Shown piece after piece: positions 1-6,105 of a stretch of DNA of 7,013 nt (position 1 is the first letter of the stretch; each line of letters begins with the position of its first letter). The stretch comes from Victivallales bacterium (GTDB taxonomy: Bacteria > Verrucomicrobiota > Lentisphaeria > Oligosphaerales > Oligosphaeraceae). Below the pieces are notes generated by a model. That model saw only the letters and a list, made by a program, of their open reading frames with translations. It ran no database searches and had not been told where the DNA came from. The position numbers were made by a program, and so were the translations under genes. The stretch is from the NCBI GenBank assembly GCA_017458805.1, contig JAFTAC010000267.1, positions 1 to 7,013 of the forward strand, in the 5' to 3' direction.

Positions 1-1
1 C

Positions 2-3000
2 ACCTGGGACTTTTCCAAGCCCGAATCCTATAAAGAGTATTCGTTTACCTTGCGTGGCGAATCGAAAATCGCAGACGGTGCCTTACAGGCCGTTGACGCA
101 TCAGGCAAGGCGGGCGGCGCAATCATGGACAAAATCCACCCGCTTGCCGCACCCGACAAGGCGTTCCGCCTGACCGTCGTCTTTTCGCTGGACGGCCAGT
201 TCGAGCGCAAGCTGCCAGGGATGCTCTGGGACAGTAAATACATCGCCTCCCCCAACGGCACCCCGCAGCAGCAGGAGTTCCACCGTGGCTTCCAGCTCTT
301 CATCGTTCATGTCAACGGCATCAACTATCGCATTCAGGCGGCCTACGGCTTCGGCTCCACAAGCCAGGTGGTCCAGGCCAACATGGTCAGCATCGCCCCG
401 AATGAAAAGCACACGCTCTCCATGGAGTTCAACGCCTCCGACCGAGTGAGCTTCACCTTCGACGGCGCCCCTGCAGGCGTCTGCATCCTCAACAAGGGCT
501 TTCTGGCAGCCCCCCATCGAAATCCAGTGCTGGGCGACCGCATAGCATCAAACTACTGGCCATTGGGCGGATGCATCTACAGCGTCACAATGGAGAAGCT
601 GCCATGGAAGCCGATACAAATCGCCAAAAGCGCCGTCGCACGCCGCGTCTTCGTCTGGAACGAGAAAGACGCCGTCCTGAACCTGGCAATCAGCAATTTC
701 ACGGACACTCCCTACAGCAACCTGACCTTGCTTGCCGACCTGGGCGAAAACGGCAAGACGGATGTTGCCGTCGCAAATGTCGCCCCCGACCAGGTGACCA
801 TCGTGCCGCTTCCCGTCAACACGCTTCTTCTCCCAGGGGACTATGATGTGAACCTGACCCTCAAGGACGCCCAGGGCGCCGAGCTGGCTTCGGGCAAGGA
901 GAGCTTCACCGTCACGCCCGACCTAGGCGACTACATGACCGTGATGCTGTGGGGCGGCCTGCCTGTTGAAACCTGCTGCCGCATCGGCTTCACCCATACG
1001 GGCATGAGCCTGGTGCCCCATGAAGGCAGCCTGAACGCCAGCGCCTACGGCGCATATATCGACTTGATGGACAGCTACTTCAAGCACGGCATCAGCACCT
1101 ACTGCCCCGTCACACTCGACCGCCGTTTCACCAAGCACGGACGTTTTCTGCGTGTGGGCCCCAACAACAGCAAATACGACCCGCCCAGCGTGGATCCGTC
1201 ACGCGAGGAGCTGCAGCGGGAAATCCTGAAGCAGGTGGAATTGTCCGCCATCAATCTGGGCGGGCACCCCGCCTGGGACATGGCGCTCTCCATAAGCGAA
1301 GAACGCGACCGCACCAACGTGGATTTCTCGGGGCGGATGAACCAGGCATTCCGCGAGTTTTCAGGCTACGACATACCTGCCACCATCACGGGCAAGTATC
1401 CTGTCCCGCGACGCGCCAACTTGATTGCACTTGACAGAATCATCGCCGATGACGACCCTGAACTGACCTTCTACCGCTGGTTCTGGACCTGTGGCGACGG
1501 CTGGAACGACCTCCACACCAAAATCGCCGCCAAGTTCCACGAGCATATCAAGCGCGATTTCACCACCTTCCACGACCCAGCCGTGCGCGTACCGCTCGTC
1601 TGGGGCTCGGGTGGCAAGGTCGATGCGATTGCCCACTGGACCTATACAAACCCAGATCCCATAAAAATCGCCCAGGCCACCGATGAACTCCTTGCCATGG
1701 CGGACGGCTGCGAGGGCCAGAAGGTCCTGAGCATGACGCAGATTATCTGGTACAGAAGCGCCGCCGCACCAGGCACCAACGTCGAGAACCCGCCTGAATG
1801 GGTGCGCCGCAATCCCGACGCCATCTACATGACCCTGCCCCCCGATGCGCTTCGCATCGCCTTCTGGAGCAAGATTTCACGCGAGATTGCGGGCATCCAG
1901 TACCATGGTGCCAATTCGCTCGTTGGAGGCGAAAACACCAACCGCTACTGCTACACCAACAGCAAGTCCCAGGAGGCGTTGCGGGAGGTCATTCATACTG
2001 TGGCCAAGCCACTGGGCCCCGTGCTGAAGAAAGCCGCCGAACAGCCTGTGGAAGTGGCCATACTGGAAACCTTCCCCTCCACGCTCTATGCCCAGGAGAA
2101 CTTCCCCATTGGATGGAGCCGCGGATGGGTGGCGGATTTGCATCTGGCCCTGCAGTGGGCGCACTTCCAGCCAGCCGTGATTTTTGACGACCACATCCTG
2201 ACAGGCAAGAAGCTCGACCACCTGAAGGTGCTTTTTATCCCTGGCGCAGAGATTATGACCCGAAACGTGGTCAACAAAGTCAAGGAGCTTCAAAAACACG
2301 GTGTCATCATTGTCGGGGACGAGTTCACGCCCCCAGAACTTTCGGTGGATTTGCGCATCACCTCCGTCCCGCGCAACGACCTCGACCCGAAGAAGAGCAA
2401 GGCTGACCTTCAGCAGCTGGGGCGACAGATTGCCGAAGCGCTTGGCAGCCAGTACCAATCCCGTTTCAAGGCCAGCAACCAGGACGTGGTTCTGCGCACA
2501 CGCCAGGCTGGCACGGGCGAATACCTCTTCATGGTCAATGACAAGCGCACCTTCGGCGACTACATCGGCCAGTGGAGACGTGTCATGGAAAAGGGGTTGC
2601 CAAACGCCGCCCAACTCACGGTCAAGACCGACGCGCATGCCATCTATGACCCCATTGAGCACAAGTCCGTCCCCTTCAAGCGCAACGGCGAGTTTGCAGA
2701 GTTTTCAGCGGAGTTTCCGCCCGCAGGCGGCAAGATGCTCGTCATGCTTCCTGAAGCGATTGCCAGCGTCAAGGTGGAGGTGTCCACACCGCAGGTTGCC
2801 CGTGGGGGAGAATACCAGATTTTTGCCACCATCTGCGATGCAGACAACAAGGTCATTGACGCCCTGCTTCCCGTGGAAGTCGCCGTCACCGACGCCCAGG
2901 GAAAGCGACTGCCTGGCAGCGGCTTTCATGCCATGCAGAATGGAAAACTCACCATCCGCGAACACGCCGCCTCCAACATGGCGACTGGCAAAGTCCGCGT

Positions 3001-3058
3001 GAACGTCCTCTGCCAGTCCTCTGGCAAAAACGGCTCCGCCGTGCTTGTGGTCCACTGA
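2..3058 (+). CDS. Large multidomain glycoside-hydrolase-like protein, 5' partial
   Basis: The frame is open from the window's left edge to a TGA at 3056-3058, so at least 1018 residues are visible; the start and any signal peptide lie outside. Domains I infer from sequence character: a concanavalin A/LamG-like beta-sandwich (about nt 50-600, alternating strands and many aromatics); a CARDB/Ig-like linker (about 640-930); a probable TIM barrel (about 930-2040) containing SISEERDR, whose Glu codons at 1298 and 1301 are candidate catalytic acids, and a later QYHGANSLVGGENTNRY segment; a GATase-like Rossmann domain (about 2050-2370, VAILETFPSTLY then LKVLFIPGAEIM), as found after the barrel in GH42-type beta-galactosidases; then beta-rich domains, the last Ig-like (about 2760-3055). 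I infer a secreted or surface polysaccharide-acting enzyme, but I do not recognise the exact family and catalysis is unproven. It converges on the radical SAM gene with 48 bp between the stops and no clear terminator there. Confidence 0.85.
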   Translation, partial: TWDFSKPESYKEYSFTLRGESKIADGALQAVDASGKAGGAIMDKIHPLAAPDKAFRLTVVFSLDGQFERKLPGMLWDSKYIASPNGTPQQQEFHRGFQLFIVHVNGINYRIQAAYGFGSTSQVVQANMVSIAPNEKHTLSMEFNASDRVSFTFDGAPAGVCILNKGFLAAPHRNPVLGDRIASNYWPLGGCIYSVTMEKLPWKPIQIAKSAVARRVFVWNEKDAVLNLAISNFTDTPYSNLTLLADLGENGKTDVAVANVAPDQVTIVPLPVNTLLLPGDYDVNLTLKDAQGAELASGKESFTVTPDLGDYMTVMLWGGLPVETCCRIGFTHTGMSLVPHEGSLNASAYGAYIDLMDSYFKHGISTYCPVTLDRRFTKHGRFLRVGPNNSKYDPPSVDPSREELQREILKQVELSAINLGGHPAWDMALSISEERDRTNVDFSGRMNQAFREFSGYDIPATITGKYPVPRRANLIALDRIIADDDPELTFYRWFWTCGDGWNDLHTKIAAKFHEHIKRDFTTFHDPAVRVPLVWGSGGKVDAIAHWTYTNPDPIKIAQATDELLAMADGCEGQKVLSMTQIIWYRSAAAPGTNVENPPEWVRRNPDAIYMTLPPDALRIAFWSKISREIAGIQYHGANSLVGGENTNRYCYTNSKSQEALREVIHTVAKPLGPVLKKAAEQPVEVAILETFPSTLYAQENFPIGWSRGWVADLHLALQWAHFQPAVIFDDHILTGKKLDHLKVLFIPGAEIMTRNVVNKVKELQKHGVIIVGDEFTPPELSVDLRITSVPRNDLDPKKSKADLQQLGRQIAEALGSQYQSRFKASNQDVVLRTRQAGTGEYLFMVNDKRTFGDYIGQWRRVMEKGLPNAAQLTVKTDAHAIYDPIEHKSVPFKRNGEFAEFSAEFPPAGGKMLVMLPEAIASVKVEVSTPQVARGGEYQIFATICDADNKVIDALLPVEVAVTDAQGKRLPGSGFHAMQNGKLTIREHAASNMATGKVRVNVLCQSSGKNGSAVLVVH

Positions 3059-3106
3059 CATGGCTCATCATCGGATAAGCGTTCCTACCGTTGCAGAACA
3101 CCGAAA

Positions 3107-5281
3107 TCAATCCCAGATACTGTAATTTCTGGTATAGATTTGAGCTGGACGATGTCCGTCTCCTTCGGTCATTCTGTTTGTCGCGGTCAGATACGGCAGC
3201 ATTTTCCGTCGGAAATTTGCTGCAAGGATCTCTTTCCCCGTCAGAAGTTCGTGAACCGTCTGAAGCTCATTGATTGTGAACTCCCCAGGCAGGAACGCAA
3301 ATGCCAGCGAGCGCAGGCCATACGATGTTTGAAGTCCTTTCAGAGCAGATGCGATGATCTTTGCATGGTCGAATGCCAAATCGGATGAAACTATCTCGAA
3401 AGAGAATTGACCAAAGACGTTCTGCATCACTTTCAGCTCGGCATGCAATTCCGTTTTTTCGTTCTGAAAGCTCAACGACAGCATGTTTGCTTTCTCAAGG
3501 AACGTCAGATTGAACCAGCGGGCATCCATGGCGTCATCTCCAGACATCAGCGTCAAATCCTCCTTTCCGACGATGGAAAGAAATGCATTGGAGACAATCC
3601 AGCCGCGAGGGTCGCGTCCAGGTGCGCTGAAACATCCCAGCGGATACAGTGCGTTTGAATTGAGGCCTGTCTCCTCGAACAGCTCCCGCTGCGCACAATG
3701 CTCCACGGCTTCCCCGTGACGCAGAAAGCCTCCTGGCAAGGCCCAGCGGTTCATGTAGGGATGCTCGCCACGCCGAATCAAAAGCACCGAAAGATATCTC
3801 TTTTCAGGACTTCTGTAATTCCCCGCATCCACGGTTTGAATCGTCATTCCAACCACGTCCGTGGCAACGGACGGACGGTCATATTTTTCAATGCTGTAAG
3901 TCGAAAGGAACTTCTTTTCACCCTCGTTTTCAGGAACATGTTTCTGCTCATAGAGCCGAACCAGTTCATCCTTGGAGCGCTCCGAATAAAAGAGCGGAAT
4001 CACCCCGTTGATATATCCTGCTCCGCGCGGAGTCAGAATCAGCTTGTCCTCCGTGAGCTCCATCAACTGCCGCTTCTTCAGGAAACCAATCTCCTCGGGA
4101 TAAAGTTTTTCAAGCTGGACTCCAAAGCGTTTTTCAAAGCACTTTAAGTCGATGAACCCAAAGTAAAACGCCACCGCAATCATCTTCGCAATGCTTTCCG
4201 ATTGCGGCAAATCGTAGATATCCTGTAGCGGAAACTCGCCAGCCAGCACCTTTTGACGATATGTTTCCATTTTCTTGCTGGCGGCCCCCTCGTTGTAGGA
4301 GAGATAGCCCATGCCCATGCTCTGCGCCCCGAGCCCCAGCCCCAGATACGGAGTCCCTTCAATGACCCGATGCGTCAGATAATCACTGGTTCCCCAGTCG
4401 CCCTCCTCGCAACTGAAGGTGTTTTTACCTATTCCCGCATGGTACCCATGCTCTGCCAGCAGATTGTAGGCAAGCTGATATTGCCGCATTGCCTTGTAAA
4501 GGGAAACCCCGCCAGACTCGCCTTCCAATTTTGTCCCCTTGTAGCGGTTGCGGTACAGCGTGATCTGTGTCGGCTTCAACGCAACGGCATACAGAATGGT
4601 CGCCTCCAGTTCCTTGTCGCTCTGATTCAGAAAGCCATACATGAGGTCAATATTGAACTTGTCGAATCCGGCCTTGCGGATATTGCGGACGGCTTTTTCA
4701 TAAATATGAGGTTCGCCTTCGCGTCCGAACTCCTCCAATAAATGAGGTGAAACAGTCTGGATCCCCATGCTGATCCGAGGAAAGCCTAGCTTTCGAACGG
4801 CCTGCAATTTAGCAAGGTCCTTCGCCGCAATGACGGGAGTTGTTTCGATGCTGCGGATGACGCCTGGCTGGATTTTAAAAAGCTCTTCCGCTTCACGGGT
4901 GATTCTTTCGATGTTTTCTATGGAAAGTTTCAGCGGGGTTCCTCCGCCGATATCGAAACCAATCACGGCTTTGTTTCCAGCCAGAGGCGCGTACATCTGC
5001 ATCTCCTTGAGCAGCAGATCCACGTATTCGTTTTCAATCTCCTCTCCAGGATTCTCCAAGACGGTGTACTCGCAGAATCTGCAACGGCTCTGACAAAACG
5101 GAACGTGGATATACAGGCAATAGTCAGTAATCTTCCCCCAATCCTGCTCCAGCAGTTTCCGAATCGCGGAAGACTCTCTAACCTTGTATTCCATAAAGGA
5201 ACCTGGGGTCAATGGATATGCCGTATTGGCGTAATGATGGTAGAGAAGCCCCGTTTCATAAACCTTTTCAATTGTCTGCAT
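3107..5281 (-). CDS. Radical SAM (HemN/HemW-like) - NUDIX - NrtR-type winged-helix fusion protein
   Basis: This is one uninterrupted 724-residue frame. Residues about 57-220 are a radical SAM core: HVPFCQSRCRFCEY gives C63-x3-C67-x2-C70 for the 4Fe-4S cluster, IGGGTP (111-116) is the SAM-binding motif, and IDLMYGF (211-217) is HemN/HemW-like. Residues about 361-430 resemble the HemN C-terminal domain (LTPRGAGYINGVIPLF). Residues about 470-595 are a NUDIX domain with a perfect Nudix box at 518-540 (G-x5-E-x7-REL-x-EE-x-GL) plus the GRDPRGWIVS segment typical of NrtR and related ADP-ribose hydrolases. Residues about 655-718 match the NrtR winged helix (FTINELQTVHELL, NFRRKM, RPAQIYTRN). HemN's fourth cysteine is replaced (CEY, as in HemW), and HemW's heme-binding HNxxY is not evident, so coproporphyrinogen oxidation should not be assumed. 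The ATG at 5281 is supported by AAGGAGG four bases upstream. Autoregulation through the palindrome at 5316-5342 is inferred. GC is visibly lower than in the convergent neighbour. Confidence 0.93.
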   Translation of the reverse strand: MQTIEKVYETGLLYHHYANTAYPLTPGSFMEYKVRESSAIRKLLEQDWGKITDYCLYIHVPFCQSRCRFCEYTVLENPGEEIENEYVDLLLKEMQMYAPLAGNKAVIGFDIGGGTPLKLSIENIERITREAEELFKIQPGVIRSIETTPVIAAKDLAKLQAVRKLGFPRISMGIQTVSPHLLEEFGREGEPHIYEKAVRNIRKAGFDKFNIDLMYGFLNQSDKELEATILYAVALKPTQITLYRNRYKGTKLEGESGGVSLYKAMRQYQLAYNLLAEHGYHAGIGKNTFSCEEGDWGTSDYLTHRVIEGTPYLGLGLGAQSMGMGYLSYNEGAASKKMETYRQKVLAGEFPLQDIYDLPQSESIAKMIAVAFYFGFIDLKCFEKRFGVQLEKLYPEEIGFLKKRQLMELTEDKLILTPRGAGYINGVIPLFYSERSKDELVRLYEQKHVPENEGEKKFLSTYSIEKYDRPSVATDVVGMTIQTVDAGNYRSPEKRYLSVLLIRRGEHPYMNRWALPGGFLRHGEAVEHCAQRELFEETGLNSNALYPLGCFSAPGRDPRGWIVSNAFLSIVGKEDLTLMSGDDAMDARWFNLTFLEKANMLSLSFQNEKTELHAELKVMQNVFGQFSFEIVSSDLAFDHAKIIASALKGLQTSYGLRSLAFAFLPGEFTINELQTVHELLTGKEILAANFRRKMLPYLTATNRMTEGDGHRPAQIYTRNYSIWD

Positions 5282-5285
5282 GTCG

Positions 5286-5292
5286 CCTCCTT
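5286..5292 (-). promoter_or_regulatory. Strong Shine-Dalgarno site of the radical SAM fusion gene
   Basis: On the minus strand AAGGAGG lies four bases (CGAC) upstream of the ATG at 5281. It is a near-perfect anti-16S match and fixes the start codon. The 5' leader from the predicted transcription start to the ATG is about 63 nt. Confidence 0.85.
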
Positions 5293-5315
5293 GTGTCGCA
5301 TGACATCTTTCTAGT

Positions 5316-5342
5316 TTGATATTATCATAATAATAATATCAA
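5316..5342. promoter_or_regulatory. Perfect 27-bp palindrome, candidate operator
   Basis: TTGATATTAT (5316-5325) and ATAATATCAA (5333-5342) are exact 10-bp inverted repeats separated by 7 bp. The element starts a few bases downstream of the predicted transcription start (about 5345) of the minus-strand gene, a classical repressor position. Arm length and centre spacing fit a dimeric winged-helix protein. The encoded protein carries an NrtR-like DNA-binding domain, and NrtR regulators bind palindromes in promoters, so autoregulation is a reasonable inference. The element could instead form a 5' UTR hairpin. An AT-rich region makes palindromes somewhat easier to obtain by chance, but 10 of 10 matches is notable. 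Confidence 0.7.
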
Positions 5343-5351
5343 CATGGTAAT

Positions 5352-5379
5352 AATATACCGCAAATAATCATCTTGTCAA
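5352..5379 (-). promoter_or_regulatory. Sigma70-type promoter of the radical SAM fusion gene
   Basis: Reading the minus strand, TTGACA (5379-5374) is a consensus -35 box, followed by a 16-bp spacer and TATATT (5357-5352) as the -10 box. Transcription would start near 5345, just before the palindrome. It is the only strong consensus promoter I see in the window and it points into the radical SAM gene. Confidence 0.75.
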
Positions 5380-5593
5380 GAGAATAACTGTTTTTTAGGT
5401 AATTTTCCTGAAGATTGTCGAAGGTTGCGTAAGCGACCAGCGCACGGTAGCGCGCATCGCAGACGAAAAGACATCCCCTTGATCCAACACCCGTGAGGGG
5501 CGCATCAATAAATCGTTGTTATTCCTCCCATAATGAGGGAACAAACTATTGGGGAAATTGCAATTGGCAACTGAAATATATAATTCCCACCCC

Positions 5594-5638
5594 AAAAAGC
5601 CCCAAAATGTGACACCTTGTGACACTTTGGGGCTTTTT
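5594..5638. terminator. Bidirectional terminator-like hairpin with a 13-bp perfect stem
   Basis: AAAAAGCCCCAAA (5594-5606) is the exact inverse complement of TTTGGGGCTTTTT (5626-5638). Each strand therefore ends in a T tract after a GC core, as in a bidirectional rho-independent terminator. The 19-nt loop is larger than usual and holds most of the tandem repeat at 5608-5627. No gene clearly reads into it from either side, so it may insulate the flanking units or be the core of a DNA-binding or recombination site. Confidence 0.6.
5608..5627. repeat. Tandem 10-bp direct repeat (TGTGACACYT x2)
   Basis: TGTGACACCT (5608-5617) is followed directly by TGTGACACTT (5618-5627), 9 of 10 identical and about one helical turn apart, inside the loop of the 5594-5638 hairpin. 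Such phasing puts two protein-binding half-sites on the same DNA face. The function is unknown. Confidence 0.75.
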
Positions 5639-5692
5639 AAGCACAAAAATGGCGGAGAGACTGGGCGATTTTCCAGTTCTCCATTTGTGCTT
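5639..5692. repeat. 54-bp imperfect inverted repeat with a tRNA-3'-end-like segment
   Basis: The outer arms AAGCACAAA (5639-5647) and TTTGTGCTT (5684-5692) are perfect 9-bp inverts. Inside, GGAGA-G-ACTGG (5654-5664, one bulged G) pairs with CCAGT-TCTCC (5673-5682) around an 8-nt loop. It begins at the base after the preceding hairpin ends, and GATTTTT follows it on the plus strand. On the minus strand the segment 5665-5650 reads CCCAGTCTCTCCGCCA, which resembles the 3' end (T-arm side, acceptor stem and CCA) of Ser/Leu tRNAs. No complete tRNA is present. It may be a terminator, a structured RNA, or a remnant of a tRNA-associated attachment site; none is proven. Confidence 0.55.
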
Positions 5693-5774
5693 GATTTTTC
5701 GGCTTTTCTAGCGTTTCTTCCTCAATTATGGCACGTTATAGCACATCGTCCTACTCAATGCGACATAGCCAAAA

Positions 5775-5823
5775 CGGGGAAGATTTGGGGAAAATCCACC
5801 CCAAACGGGGAAAAAACGGGGAA
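5775..5823 (+). repeat. Four phased YGGGGAA repeats (iteron-like, G-quadruplex potential)
   Basis: CGGGGAA occurs at 5775-5781, 5806-5812 and 5817-5823, and TGGGGAA at 5786-5792. Spacings are 11, 20 and 11 bp, so the copies form two pairs one helical turn apart, with an inverted CCCC (5799-5802) between them. The four G4 runs with loops of 7, 16 and 7 nt could also fold as a G-quadruplex. Possible roles are replication or recombination protein binding sites upstream of the clamp gene, or a structured leader. No function is established. Confidence 0.6.
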
Positions 5824-6020
5824 GGTTTTGAGTGCAAATTCTAACCAATCGGACAGCGGACTTCCCGACATGGGCAGGCCTGTGAACTGACCGACGCTTT
5901 AATATACAATACTAATACAGAAATGACAAAAGGACAATGAGATTTTGTAGTCAGATTTTCAAAAAAACTCACATATATATTGCTCCAGTGAAATAGAGGT
6001 AATCTAATTCAACAACCATC

Positions 6021-6058
6021 AAAGCCCATCGCCGCGATTATGCGGCGGTGGGCTTTTT
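6021..6058 (+). terminator. Strong intrinsic terminator upstream of the clamp gene
   Basis: AAAGCCCATCGCCGC (6021-6035) pairs with GCGGCGGTGGGCTTT (6042-6056), a 15-bp stem with a single G-U wobble, a 6-nt loop and a T5 run at 6054-6058. It reads on the plus strand (the minus strand has only three Ts) and ends 47 bp before the ATG of the clamp gene. No obvious gene lies just upstream, so it may end a small RNA, insulate the clamp gene, or act as an attenuator. Confidence 0.85.
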
Positions 6059-6090
6059 GCATTTTTGTTCCTATGTTCAACCCTAAACAA

Positions 6091-6097
6091 AAAGGAG
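6091..6097 (+). promoter_or_regulatory. Shine-Dalgarno site of the DnaN-like gene
   Basis: AAAGGAG ends eight bases before the ATG at 6106. Its quality and spacing support 6106 as the authentic start, even though the frame opened there is broken after about 32 codons. I see no convincing promoter between the terminator at 6021-6058 and this site; TATGTT at 6072-6077 is the best -10 candidate and lacks a -35. Confidence 0.75.
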
Positions 6098-6105
6098 TTA
6101 CAACA

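Larger units (their letters stand above)
5393..6105. other. About 700-bp region without a convincing gene
   Basis: Between the promoter of the radical SAM gene and the ribosome binding site of the clamp gene there is no reading frame with a believable start and composition. From left to right it holds a GC-richer patch (about 5410-5515), a hairpin enclosing a tandem repeat (5594-5638), an abutting second hairpin (5639-5692), phased GGGGAA repeats (5775-5823), an AT-rich stretch (about 5895-6010) and a strong intrinsic terminator (6021-6058). I see no complete tRNA, rRNA, CRISPR array or insertion sequence. Direct repeats plus a tRNA-3'-like segment would fit a recombination (att) or control region of an integrated element, but no integrase is in view. 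Confidence 0.6.

Noticed and set aside
1877..2662. 261-residue minus-strand frame within the left-hand gene
   Set aside because: It lies antisense to the clearly coding GATase-like region and is an expected by-product of GC-rich codon use; no motif or ribosome binding site supports it.
2301..3002. 233-residue plus-strand frame overlapping the left-hand gene
   Set aside because: Its product is Ser/Arg/Pro-rich low-complexity sequence typical of an out-of-frame translation, while the overlapping frame has coherent domain structure.
3059..3130. Terminator for the two convergent genes
   Set aside because: Only a 5-bp CCAGA/TCTGG stem with a 10-nt loop and no T tract is visible, which is too weak to annotate.
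5395..5646. 83-residue minus-strand frame
   Set aside because: It starts inside the 5594-5638 hairpin, overlaps the promoter-upstream region of the radical SAM gene, has no start signal and no recognisable motif.
5640..5692. Complete tRNA gene
   Set aside because: Only the 3'-end-like part is present; there is no D-arm, anticodon arm or T-loop consensus.
5549..5890. 113-residue plus-strand frame starting at TTG
   Set aside because: It has no ribosome binding site, runs through both hairpins, and its tail is the translated GGGGAA repeats (NGEKTGK-type). It looks like non-coding sequence read as protein, although a degraded integrase tail cannot be excluded.
5393..6105. CRISPR array or classical oriC with DnaA boxes
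   Set aside because: The repeats are short and irregular with no uniform spacers, and I found no good TTATCCACA match; the best (AAATCCACC near 5792) is only about 6 of 9.
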